A stretch of 6,701 nt of DNA from an uncultured Butyrivibrio sp. (GCA_947169985.1 CAMVRW010000138.1:1-6701), one strand, 5' to 3'; shown: positions 1-6,199, numbered from the stretch's first letter. Program-made: numbers and translations. The notes: generated by a model from the sequence alone, not told the origin.

Positions 1-1155
1 TGTTTTGAGGAAAAGAGCTTCATCCATAAAGTGGGAGCATGAACAGGTGGCAAAATAGCCTCCGTCCTTAACAAGCTTCATTCCGCGAAGGTTGATCTCT
101 TTATATCCTGTAGCAGCTTTTTTTATTGAAGCTCTGGATTTGGTAAATGCCGGAGGATCAAGGATAACCACATCAAACTTCTCACCCTTACTTTCAAGGT
201 CAGGTAAAAGATCAAAGACATCTGCGCACTGGAAGGTGGCTACATCCTGAAGTCCGTTCAGTGCTGCATTTTCTCTTGCCTGTTCACAGCCAAGGTCTGA
301 GGCGTCAACGCCCAGAACGGATTCTGCTCCGCCGGCAGCAGCATTAAGCGCAAAGGATCCGGTATGTGTAAAGCAGTCGAGAACTCTTTTTCCTTTGCAA
401 AGTCCGCGTATGGACTGACGATTGAACTTCTGATCCAGGAAAAATCCTGTCTTCTGGCCATTCTCAACATCTACGTAGTACTTAACGCCGTTCTCCTCTA
501 TCATTACCTTGGTATCAAACTCATCACCAATAAAGCCCTTGGTCCTCTCAAGGCCCTCAAGCTCTCTTACCTTGGCATCGCTTCTTTCGTAGATACCACG
601 GATCTTAACTCCGTCCTTTGCCATAACCTCTTTGCAGCAATCCAGAATAAGATTCTTCATCCTGTCGGTTCCAAGAGCCAATGACTCAATTACAAGAACA
701 TCAGAAAATTTGTCTATAGTTATGCCTGGGATAAAGTCGGCTTCACCAAATACAAGTCTGCAAGAAAGCCTGGTCAGCTGATCTGCTAAGGCTTCCTCAT
801 TAGAGAGGCCTGCTGCCGGCACAAGGTACTCCGCCAAATAGTCTGCCATTACAGCCTTCCTGTATTCCCAAGCATCCTTGATTCTTTGAAGGATCAGTTC
901 CTTTGTTACCGGATGCTCTTTTTTTCTGGACATCATACGGACCCTGATCTTGGAATTTGTATTTATAAATCCATAGCCTAAAAAGAAGCCGTCGAAATCA
1001 TTAAGTTCGATGATATCGCCGTTTTCAAAGTTTCCCACAACTTTGTCTATCTCATTGTCATAAATCCAAAGCCCACCGGATTTAAACTCCCTGCCCTGGC
1101 CCCTCTTAAGGATAACCTTTGCATCAGCAGTCTTGATCTGTTCTACATTTCCCAT
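1..1155 (-). CDS. RlmI-family 23S rRNA (cytosine-C5) methyltransferase, 3' end cut by window edge
   Basis: Predicted SAM-dependent enzyme that methylates a cytosine of 23S rRNA in the cytoplasm, of the RlmI type (m5C1962 in E. coli). The open frame runs from ATG at 1155 to the window edge, 385 residues without a stop; family members are about 390-400 residues, so only a short C-terminal piece is missing. Residues ~10-75 look like a PUA RNA-binding domain (VILKRGQGREF...GGLWIYDNEI). The Rossmann methyltransferase domain follows from ~190: GQKTGFFLDQ at 233-242, SAM-binding motif I VLDCFTHTGSFAL at 258-270, acidic motif GVDAS at 282-286, motif IV ILDPPAF at 331-337 and the Cys-containing TCSCSHF at 370-376. 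AAGGAG (1168-1173 on the reverse strand) lies 12 bases before the ATG, slightly far but the only good ribosome site. A promoter at 1220-1248 fits. The general family is secure; the exact target base is inferred. Confidence 0.93.
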   Translation of the reverse strand, partial: MGNVEQIKTADAKVILKRGQGREFKSGGLWIYDNEIDKVVGNFENGDIIELNDFDGFFLGYGFINTNSKIRVRMMSRKKEHPVTKELILQRIKDAWEYRKAVMADYLAEYLVPAAGLSNEEALADQLTRLSCRLVFGEADFIPGITIDKFSDVLVIESLALGTDRMKNLILDCCKEVMAKDGVKIRGIYERSDAKVRELEGLERTKGFIGDEFDTKVMIEENGVKYYVDVENGQKTGFFLDQKFNRQSIRGLCKGKRVLDCFTHTGSFALNAAAGGAESVLGVDASDLGCEQARENAALNGLQDVATFQCADVFDLLPDLESKGEKFDVVILDPPAFTKSRASIKKAATGYKEINLRGMKLVKDGGYFATCSCSHFMDEALFLKT

Positions 1156-1205
1156 ATATTTAAGCCACTCCTTACATTCAAATAGATAAAATTGAAAAAT
1201 ATATG

Positions 1206-1234
1206 TTGACAATACATTAATTATATTCTAAAAT
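1206..1234 (+). promoter_or_regulatory. Predicted sigma-A promoter for the tRNA-Gly pair
   Basis: A perfect -35 TTGACA (1206-1211), a 17-base spacer and -10 TAAAAT (1229-1234) lie about 37 bases upstream of the first tRNA. This near-consensus strength is what is expected for a stable-RNA gene. A start near 1241 would leave a 5' leader of about 30 bases to be trimmed by RNase P. It is the only convincing promoter before the two tRNAs, so they are probably one transcript. Confidence 0.7.
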
Positions 1235-1248
1235 CAATTCGTTGTCGC
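1220..1248 (-). promoter_or_regulatory. Predicted sigma-A promoter for the rRNA methyltransferase gene
   Basis: On the reverse strand, -35 GCGACA (1243-1248) is followed by a 17-base spacer and a perfect -10 TATAAT (1220-1225). Transcription would begin near 1213 and give a leader of about 58 bases before the ATG at 1155. It overlaps the opposite-facing tRNA promoter. No experimental support; the -35 matches consensus at 4 of 6 positions. Confidence 0.5.
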
Positions 1249-1271
1249 AATTATTATCTGAGGCTTCAAAT

Positions 1272-1344
1272 GCGATAGTGGCGTAGTTGGTAACGCGCGA
1301 CCTTGCCAAGGTCGAGACCGCGGGTTCGAGCCCCGTCTATCGCT
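1272..1344 (+). tRNA. tRNA-Gly (anticodon GCC), copy 1
   Basis: The 73-base sequence folds into a complete cloverleaf: acceptor GCGATAG/CTATCGC, D-stem GCGT/ACGC with GG in the loop, anticodon stem CGACC/GGTCG around loop TTGCCAA, a 5-base variable loop AGACC, and T-stem GCGGG/CCCGT around TTCGAGC. The anticodon GCC reads GGC and GGU (glycine). G1-C72, C2-G71 and discriminator U73 agree with glycine identity elements known from E. coli. CCA is not encoded, so it must be added after transcription. The sequence is identical to copy 2 and the two are probably co-transcribed. Confidence 0.97.
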
Positions 1345-1356
1345 CTTTTCATCAAC

Positions 1357-1376
1357 ACAAGCAAGCTTTTGCTTGT
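1357..1376 (+). other. Perfect 8-bp hairpin between the two tRNAs
   Basis: ACAAGCAA (1357-1364), loop GCTT and TTGCTTGT (1369-1376) form a perfect stem in the 42-base spacer between the tRNA copies. It is followed by only three Ts and then ACATATAT, so it is at best a leaky terminator; it may instead be a spacer structure used in processing the two-tRNA precursor. Function is inferred. Confidence 0.4.
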
Positions 1377-1386
1377 TTACATATAT

Positions 1387-1459
1387 GCGATAGTGGCGTA
1401 GTTGGTAACGCGCGACCTTGCCAAGGTCGAGACCGCGGGTTCGAGCCCCGTCTATCGCT
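1387..1459 (+). tRNA. tRNA-Gly (anticodon GCC), copy 2
   Basis: This 73-base gene is base-for-base identical to the tRNA-Gly(GCC) at 1272-1344, with the same cloverleaf, anticodon GCC, U73 and no encoded CCA. The copies start 115 bases apart. Identity extends only slightly beyond the gene (AT before, CT after), consistent with a duplication kept identical by selection or gene conversion. No separate promoter is evident in the spacer, and a strong terminator starts 9 bases after its 3' end. Confidence 0.97.
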
Positions 1460-1468
1460 CTGAAGAAA

Positions 1469-1508
1469 ATGCCGCCTGAAGAGATGATCTTCAGACGGCA
1501 TATTTTTT
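1469..1508 (+). terminator. Rho-independent terminator, probably bidirectional
   Basis: A 14-bp stem with one C/A mismatch (ATGCCGCCTGAAGA at 1469-1482 and TCTTCAGACGGCAT at 1488-1501) has a 5-base loop GATGA. It is followed by A and six Ts (1503-1508) on the plus strand, ending the tRNA transcript. In the other direction the A-rich flank (1463-1469) reads as a short U-run (ATTTTCTTC), and the hydrolase gene on the minus strand stops at 1510, immediately before the stem. One structure can therefore end both converging transcripts. Confidence 0.9.
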
Positions 1509-1509
1509 A

Positions 1510-2829
1510 TCAGTCAAGGACCAGGTCGTCACCGCAGTACTTAAGGGGCTTGACCTTCCACATCTTGTCGGATATCAGATCTACCAGTGTAAAAAGAGCC
1601 GGGTGATTAGTTAAAAAATCTATCAGGGATTCCGGCGAATGGCGAAGCCTTAGAAGAGTCAGCACAAGTTTGGGGCGACTTCCTATGATTTTCATAATGA
1701 CTGCATGGTTTGTGATAAAGTCAGCTATACCAACCATATCTGTACTAAAGCCATTCTGACTGAGGATTTCCTTTACGGATTCCACCATCTCAGGCTTTTT
1801 GCCTTTGTATCTGAAAATAAAGGCTACGAGCTGGGCCGCACTGTCGGAGTACCTTTCACATGCGAAGGTATCGATTATCTTATCAGTATCCCCGCCCTTG
1901 GCATTTACGATCACATTACCAAGCATATTTGCCACATTTTCCCTTGTGGACATCTGAACAGACCTGATGAAACTGTTTAACATCTTATCAAGGTCTGTCA
2001 TTTTTTTATCCTGCTTTGGAGCCTTCCAGACACTCATTCCGCCGATGTCATCGTAAAAGACAATGGCATTTGCACAGTGATTCTCCGCAAACCCCAGACG
2101 CCCGAAGTTTGTTCCTAGATAGAACTGTTTTTTGCCCACATCGTTTAAAAGAATATTTACAAAGTCGCTCTCAGCAATGATGTTCAGGATCTTTCCCCTG
2201 TTTTTTCTGATCTGCAGGGCATACTTCTTTATAAACTCATCAGAAAAACCCTGGCCATCAAAAGAAAAGCAGCTATTAACCCTGTCATCCATGATGGTGA
2301 TGAATTTGGACTTGTTCCCGCCCTTGGAATGGCCGGTTACTGTAATGGTGTCGTAGCCATCAAGAGCCAGGGATCTGAACCAGCTAAGGGCATTGTTCTG
2401 ATAGAGCGTAGGTACCTGGTAAAGACCGGATACATTGTCTATCCACTCTGCATCGCTCTGGGTTCCCTTAAAAGCAACAATTGCCTCGTTATAGGCCGGG
2501 TCATACAAAAGCGCACTTCTTCCGCCACCGGCGCTGTCGCTCTCATAATGTACCTGCAGAATGATGATATCCTTCAAATGCTGATTGGGCCTGATCGCCC
2601 ACATGATCTCTTTGCACTCAGCCCCTGTAACACCAGTGCTGTATTCCTTGTCATTCTCTATCTGGGCAGCGTTCCTTAGAACCCCGTTTACAAAGTCCCC
2701 AATAGTCCTGGATTCCTGGCTGGTGGAAAGAAATGTTCCCCTTGGGCCTCCAAGATTCTCGCAGTAGAGAAGATTGTTTATAAGTACTATTTCTTCAATA
2801 GTCAAATTGCTAGAAAGATTATCGCCCAT
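1510..2829 (-). CDS. Mbeg1-like (DUF2974) lipase-fold alpha/beta hydrolase with helical C-terminal extension
   Basis: Predicted serine hydrolase of the Mbeg1-like/class 3 lipase-related group; the substrate is unknown. Numbered from ATG at 2829 (439 residues), the core shows the strand-turn AIVAFKGTQSDAEWIDN (~116-132), the nucleophile elbow GHSKGG at 166-171 with catalytic Ser168, and FDGQGF at 190-195. Asp222 (AESDFVN) and His251 (ENHCAN) are candidates for the rest of the triad. Residues ~281-439 are a mostly helical extension beyond the usual core, with DFITNH (370-375) echoed by DFLTNH (404-409). There is no signal peptide or clear membrane helix, so it is probably cytoplasmic. A GTG at 2841 would add four residues (MGYC). 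I prefer the ATG because GTGGGG lies 6 bases before it, but the choice is not certain. It is the last gene of the three-gene unit, 20 bases after the preceding stop. The fold is fairly sure; the biological role is unknown. Confidence 0.85.
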   Translation of the reverse strand: MGDNLSSNLTIEEIVLINNLLYCENLGGPRGTFLSTSQESRTIGDFVNGVLRNAAQIENDKEYSTGVTGAECKEIMWAIRPNQHLKDIIILQVHYESDSAGGGRSALLYDPAYNEAIVAFKGTQSDAEWIDNVSGLYQVPTLYQNNALSWFRSLALDGYDTITVTGHSKGGNKSKFITIMDDRVNSCFSFDGQGFSDEFIKKYALQIRKNRGKILNIIAESDFVNILLNDVGKKQFYLGTNFGRLGFAENHCANAIVFYDDIGGMSVWKAPKQDKKMTDLDKMLNSFIRSVQMSTRENVANMLGNVIVNAKGGDTDKIIDTFACERYSDSAAQLVAFIFRYKGKKPEMVESVKEILSQNGFSTDMVGIADFITNHAVIMKIIGSRPKLVLTLLRLRHSPESLIDFLTNHPALFTLVDLISDKMWKVKPLKYCGDDLVLD

Positions 2830-2849
2830 ACAATACCCCACAATACCAT

Positions 2850-3509
2850 CTACTCAAGATACAAAGTGTCTGAATATAGTCTGTCCTTGGAAATGTCCCC
2901 TGCTGAATCCTTCACTACAACGATGTAAACATCACCTTTTATCTTTTCGGATAAAAGAGCTTTCTCAACCTCTCCAGTTACATCCTCGTATTTTTTGCCG
3001 CCAAGTTTTGAACCATCAAGAAAAATCTTGATATCATTTCCAGCACGGATAATACCCTTAAGCACATCCGTGGCGGAAATGTCTTCCCCATGCTGGCTTC
3101 CAAGGCTTTCCCAGAAACCCACAGTTACCTGCAATATAGGGAATCCACCCTTTGTTAGGATCTTCTTGATCTCCTGGGCCATTTCATCCTTTATTATTTC
3201 TCCAAAAAAGTCATCCTTGATCTGGTATTTTCCGTCTTTTTCTTCTGCTGTGGCAATGAAGGCGCTGGCTCTGTCTATTCCTTCAACCTTGTAATACCAT
3301 TCGTTGTGCTCTCTTACTGTACCTGATTTGGGCTCACATCCTGTTATCTCAAAGGTATAGCTGGGATATTTTTCTTTGAAATATCCTGCGACAGCCCGCA
3401 TCTCTTTTAACAATTCCATGTCGGCCTCGCAGAGTTCCCCTTTTTCAATTTCCTCCGTGTGGAAGGTTATCCCCGACAAAACATTCTTTTCTTCTCTGGT
3501 AAGTTCCAT
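2850..3509 (-). CDS. Hypothetical protein, 219 residues, middle gene of the unit
   Basis: I do not recognise this family. The product is soluble, rich in Glu/Lys/Asp, and lacks a signal peptide, lipobox or transmembrane helix. Residues 1-48 look helical (LTREEKNVL...ADMELLKEMRAVAGYFKEK). A beta-rich stretch follows (YTFEITGCEP at 51-60, EWYYKVEGI at 70-78, ASAFIATAEE at 81-90), then YQIKDDFFGEIIKDEM (95-110), a helix, and FPILQVTVGFW (123-133). The C-terminal third ends in a hydrophobic strand VYIVVVKDS (194-202). An in-frame ATG at 3536 overlaps the stop of the upstream gene (ATGA). I chose ATG 3509 because GGGGAGG (3515-3521, reverse strand) sits 5 bases before it, a near-perfect ribosome site. 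It lies 23 bases after the phosphodiesterase gene and 20 before the hydrolase gene, so it is almost surely co-transcribed. That this is a real gene is well supported; its function is open. Confidence 0.85.
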   Translation of the reverse strand: MELTREEKNVLSGITFHTEEIEKGELCEADMELLKEMRAVAGYFKEKYPSYTFEITGCEPKSGTVREHNEWYYKVEGIDRASAFIATAEEKDGKYQIKDDFFGEIIKDEMAQEIKKILTKGGFPILQVTVGFWESLGSQHGEDISATDVLKGIIRAGNDIKIFLDGSKLGGKKYEDVTGEVEKALLSEKIKGDVYIVVVKDSAGDISKDRLYSDTLYLE

Positions 3510-3532
3510 GTCATCCTCCCCTTTATGCAATA

Positions 3533-5464
3533 TCATCCGGCCTTACAGTAATCCAATAACTGAGTCTTGGTTATTGGTTTAGAAAAATAATATCCCTGGT
3601 AAAAATCCACTCCAAGGGCCTTAAGCTTTTCAACATGGGACTTGGTTTCAACTCCCTCAACAAGGATCTTTCGCTTCATCTGTTTTATCATGTGGATGCA
3701 GCTTTCAAGGATGATCTGCCCCCGTTCGCTCTTGTCAGAATCCCAAAGGATGCTCTTATCAATCTTGACGATGTCAAAATCAAGAGAGAAAAGTGAATGC
3801 ATGTTGGAATAGCCTGTTCCATAGTCGTCCATGGAGAACTGGAAGCCCTGCTCCTTTAATTTCCTGATAACATCGCTTAAAAGGTTGTAATCGCTGGCAG
3901 ATACGGACTCCGTTATCTCGAAGTTGATGAAGGATTTTGGAATGCCATAACTTTCAACAATTCCAATGATATGGGAGACGAAGTCATCTCTCATGCACTG
4001 AAGTACGGAGAGATTGACATTGATACAGTCCATTCCAAGACGCTTTGGCTCTCCTGTCTTAATAAATGCGCACACCTGATGTAATACAAAATCATCTATG
4101 TCATCTATATAACCGGTCTGTTCAGCAATTGGAATGAACTCATCAGGGTACAGCTCCCCAAGGTTTTTGTCATGAAGCCTTATAAGGGCCTCTGCACCGT
4201 GGAGCTTCACGCCGTCAGTACAGTAGGTGGGCTGATAGTAAACTTCAAACTTACCTTCAGCTAATCCCTTTGAAACAACTTCTTCAACAGCAGACCTTCT
4301 CATTAGGAACTGCAGGTCGTCGTGGGTCAGAATTGTGTTATCAATATCATCAGGTACCGGTCCGTCGATCATGTACATAAGACTGTCGATTCCATTGATA
4401 TTGGTAGGAACCTCGGCTGCTATTACAACTGGAGTGAGCTTAATAGGTACTCCGTGAATAGTCCATTCGGACTGGAACCTGTTATAAATTCGCTTGGCAA
4501 TTCCAAGAACGTCTTTTTTGCCCTTCTGGAACCTATCGTACTTGAGGACCAGAACCATGGACTCGGGATTGGGGTGATAGATGCTGCTTCTGTCAACCAA
4601 TGTCTTAAGGAAATCGGATATCTCCACCATGATCTGGTCAGTATATGAAAGTCCGGTGATCCTGTTGATGGCATCCATGTTGGTTATTTTAAGACAGATG
4701 ACATTTATGACATGCTTTTTTGCAAGGAGATGGCTGACATCCATCCTGAGAGCGTTCCTGTTGTAAACGCCTATCACCGTGTTAAGCCTGTCGTCTTCGT
4801 TCTCAACTGTGAGCATCAGACCCATAAGGGCAAGCCCCTCGCAGAACAGTTCACTTTTTATGCCTATATACAGGAACTGCATTACTACGCCAAAGAGTGT
4901 TATGCAAAAGAAATATAGAAGGGCATATCTGTTTCTTTTACGCATAGTGTTCCATGATAGCAAAAGACATCCTGTTGCAATGATCATATATCCCAGGGAA
5001 AAGAGATAGATCATCACCTCCGCCCATCCCCTGACAAACTGCATGTTTTCGTTGTAGTAATAAACATATCCAGTCAAAGGGTTAGTCAGGACGAACAGTT
5101 CGGAAATGATGTAAGGGATCATACCCACATATTTAATTATTGGTGGTCTGAAGGAAAAAGAATCAGTGACATTCATCACATAGTTGTACAAAGCAGGCGC
5201 AATGGCTATGTGAACAAAAAAGTATAGAAACTGTGAGACTAAAATGCACTTTGAGAAAATAGGCACCTGGCCCATGAAGGTCTCAAAAATCTCAGTGCAG
5301 ATACAGGTCAGGGAATTGATTATGACAATATAATTCATCAAAAGGAAGAGCCTGTTCTGCACAAGATCCGTTCGCTTCTGAAGCTTGGTAAAAACGATAG
5401 TGGTGAGACTGACAAGGAAGGCTGCACAATAAAAAGCTATGTGGAATAGCATATCATAGATCAT
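3533..5464 (-). CDS. Seven-helix membrane protein with degenerate GGDEF and intact EAL domain (predicted c-di-GMP phosphodiesterase)
   Basis: Predicted integral membrane enzyme that hydrolyses the second messenger c-di-GMP to pGpG. Numbered from ATG 5464 (643 residues), about seven hydrophobic segments lie at ~5-25, 40-62, 72-95, 111-128, 149-171, 180-202 and 206-220, probably a sensory module. Residues ~228-378 are a GGDEF-like domain (VYNRNAL at 233-239) that has lost its GGDEF signature (NPESMV at ~299-304) and the first metal Asp (CLKITN at 257-262), so it should not make c-di-GMP. The EAL domain (~390-640) keeps the usual catalytic set: Glu425 in EAL (425-427), Asn484 (NVNLS), Glu516 (FEITES), Asp546/Asp547 (MDDYGTGYS), Lys567 (IVKID), Glu603 (VEGVET) and Gln623 (YQGYYFSKP). 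A TTG at 5530 would add 22 residues, but it lies about where the predicted promoter starts transcription. ATG 5464 has GGGGG about 8 bases upstream. It is the first gene of a three-gene unit. The signal it senses is unknown. Confidence 0.93.
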   Translation of the reverse strand: MIYDMLFHIAFYCAAFLVSLTTIVFTKLQKRTDLVQNRLFLLMNYIVIINSLTCICTEIFETFMGQVPIFSKCILVSQFLYFFVHIAIAPALYNYVMNVTDSFSFRPPIIKYVGMIPYIISELFVLTNPLTGYVYYYNENMQFVRGWAEVMIYLFSLGYMIIATGCLLLSWNTMRKRNRYALLYFFCITLFGVVMQFLYIGIKSELFCEGLALMGLMLTVENEDDRLNTVIGVYNRNALRMDVSHLLAKKHVINVICLKITNMDAINRITGLSYTDQIMVEISDFLKTLVDRSSIYHPNPESMVLVLKYDRFQKGKKDVLGIAKRIYNRFQSEWTIHGVPIKLTPVVIAAEVPTNINGIDSLMYMIDGPVPDDIDNTILTHDDLQFLMRRSAVEEVVSKGLAEGKFEVYYQPTYCTDGVKLHGAEALIRLHDKNLGELYPDEFIPIAEQTGYIDDIDDFVLHQVCAFIKTGEPKRLGMDCINVNLSVLQCMRDDFVSHIIGIVESYGIPKSFINFEITESVSASDYNLLSDVIRKLKEQGFQFSMDDYGTGYSNMHSLFSLDFDIVKIDKSILWDSDKSERGQIILESCIHMIKQMKRKILVEGVETKSHVEKLKALGVDFYQGYYFSKPITKTQLLDYCKAG

Positions 5465-5535
5465 ACACGTTACCCCCAACAGGTGAAACCAAAGAAACTG
5501 CAGCAGAAATAGACCCAAAAGCGTCTTCAATTGTC

Positions 5536-5564
5536 ATTATACCGATATCCGACGGTAGATACAA
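5536..5564 (-). promoter_or_regulatory. Predicted sigma-A promoter of the phosphodiesterase-hydrolase unit
   Basis: On the reverse strand, -35 TTGTAT (5559-5564), a 17-base spacer and a perfect -10 TATAAT (5536-5541) lie 72 bases upstream of ATG 5464. Transcription would start near 5529, giving a leader of about 65 bases. A T-rich tract with repeated TTTTGTG lies just upstream of the -35 (5574-5594). No other convincing promoter was seen before either downstream gene. Confidence 0.65.
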
Positions 5565-5639
5565 CAGAATTACGCACAAAAAGACACACAAAATCACACG
5601 GGAAACCGGAATGGGCAAAATGGTTTACACATAACTTGA

Positions 5640-5668
5640 TTGTGCACAAGCAAAAATAATGATAGAAT
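5640..5668 (+). promoter_or_regulatory. Possible promoter with overlapping palindrome for the sulfoxide reductase gene
   Basis: A -10-like TAGAAT (5663-5668) stands 17 bases after TTGTGC (5640-5645), a weak -35. The perfect palindrome TTGTGCACAA (5640-5649) covers the -35 and could be an operator, because a protein bound there would block or aid polymerase. The start would fall near 5675, leaving about 54 bases of leader. The promoter is weaker than its divergent neighbour; the operator role is inferred from position alone. Confidence 0.4.
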
Positions 5669-5709
5669 CGTGGGAGTGAATCTTAAGGAGAAACACCATA
5701 CCTTTTTAT

Positions 5710-5732
5710 ATGGAGGAATCATGAGTTTATGA
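5710..5732 (+). promoter_or_regulatory. Ladder of overlapping start/stop codons before the sulfoxide reductase gene
   Basis: Three ATG codons in three frames chain together. ATG 5710 reads MES then TGA (5722-5724), which overlaps ATG 5721. That one reads MSL then TGA (5730-5732), which overlaps ATG 5729, the start of the reductase. The GGAGG at 5712-5716 lies only 4 bases before ATG 5721 but 12 bases before ATG 5729, so it is better placed for the tiny MSL frame. Translational coupling through reinitiation is possible, but the arrangement may be chance. Confidence 0.35.
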
Positions 5733-6199
5733 CAGATTATAAGTTACTGGCTGCACAGATCAAATCTCTTGCAGAGGATGAGCCACATTTTATTCCGGTT
5801 ATGTCCAATGCCTCAGCGCTTTTATATGAGAACATGGAGGATCTTAACTGGGCAGGCTTTTATATAATGAATAAAGGATCCCTTATGTTGGGACCTTTTC
5901 AGGGCAAAGTTGCCTGTATCAGGATCGAAGTGGGGAAGGGCGTCTGCGGAACTGCCGTATCGGAAGATAAGACTCAGCTTGTAAAAGATGTTCATCAGTT
6001 CCCGGGACATATTGCCTGCGACAGTGCATCCAATTCGGAGATTGTGGTTCCTATCCACAAAGACGGGCAGGTGGTTGCTGTTCTTGATATTGACAGCCCG
6101 AGTCTGTCAAGGTTTGACGAGACGGATAAAGAGGGCCTTGAAGAGTTCGTAAAAGCGCTGGAAGAAGTAACAGATTTTACCGAAATAGCGTCTAAATAA
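5729..6199 (+). CDS. msrC: Free methionine-(R)-sulfoxide reductase (fRMsr, GAF domain)
   Basis: A cytosolic repair enzyme that reduces free L-methionine-(R)-sulfoxide to methionine, usually recharged by thioredoxin. The 156-residue protein is a single GAF domain of the usual fRMsr length. It has DLNWAGFYIMNKGSLMLGPFQG (38-59, quoted here by ends only: DLNWAGFY and LGPFQG), KVACIRIEVGKGVCGTA (60-76) and DSASNSEIVVP (98-108). Cys63, Cys73 and Cys97 reproduce the 10- and 24-residue spacing of the three active-site cysteines of the E. coli enzyme (84, 94, 118), so the last should be catalytic. The start ATG 5729 is set by the conserved N-terminus, although the nearby GGAGG (5712-5716) is 12 bases away. 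It is divergent from the phosphodiesterase gene and lies 99 bases before a PLP-enzyme gene. No terminator is seen between them, so they may be co-transcribed. Confidence 0.95.
   Translation: MTDYKLLAAQIKSLAEDEPHFIPVMSNASALLYENMEDLNWAGFYIMNKGSLMLGPFQGKVACIRIEVGKGVCGTAVSEDKTQLVKDVHQFPGHIACDSASNSEIVVPIHKDGQVVAVLDIDSPSLSRFDETDKEGLEEFVKALEEVTDFTEIASK

Noticed and set aside
364..684. Plus-strand open frame of 106 codons
   Set aside because: It lies wholly antisense to the rRNA methyltransferase, whose motifs are clear; its translation shows no family features and it has no ribosome site.
1272..1459. Direct repeats with a spacer, considered as a minimal CRISPR array or attachment-site pair
   Set aside because: The repeat units are complete tRNA-Gly cloverleaves, and no integrase, phage or cas gene is present.
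1418..1606. Plus-strand frame starting inside the second tRNA
   Set aside because: It begins within the tRNA-Gly gene, crosses the terminator hairpin and runs antisense to the hydrolase; it is a shadow.
2329..2679. Plus-strand frame of 116 codons, and its neighbours at 1705-1980, 2132-2356 and 2774-3294
   Set aside because: All are antisense to the hydrolase or the 219-residue gene, without ribosome sites or recognisable products.
4322..4918. Several plus- and minus-strand frames inside the GGDEF region
   Set aside because: The 643-residue GGDEF/EAL frame explains this DNA fully; the others are shadows in alternative frames.
5603..5626. AAACC/GGTTT inverted repeat in the divergent region, considered as an operator or hairpin
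   Set aside because: Only 5 bp with a 14-base gap; it is within what chance would give.
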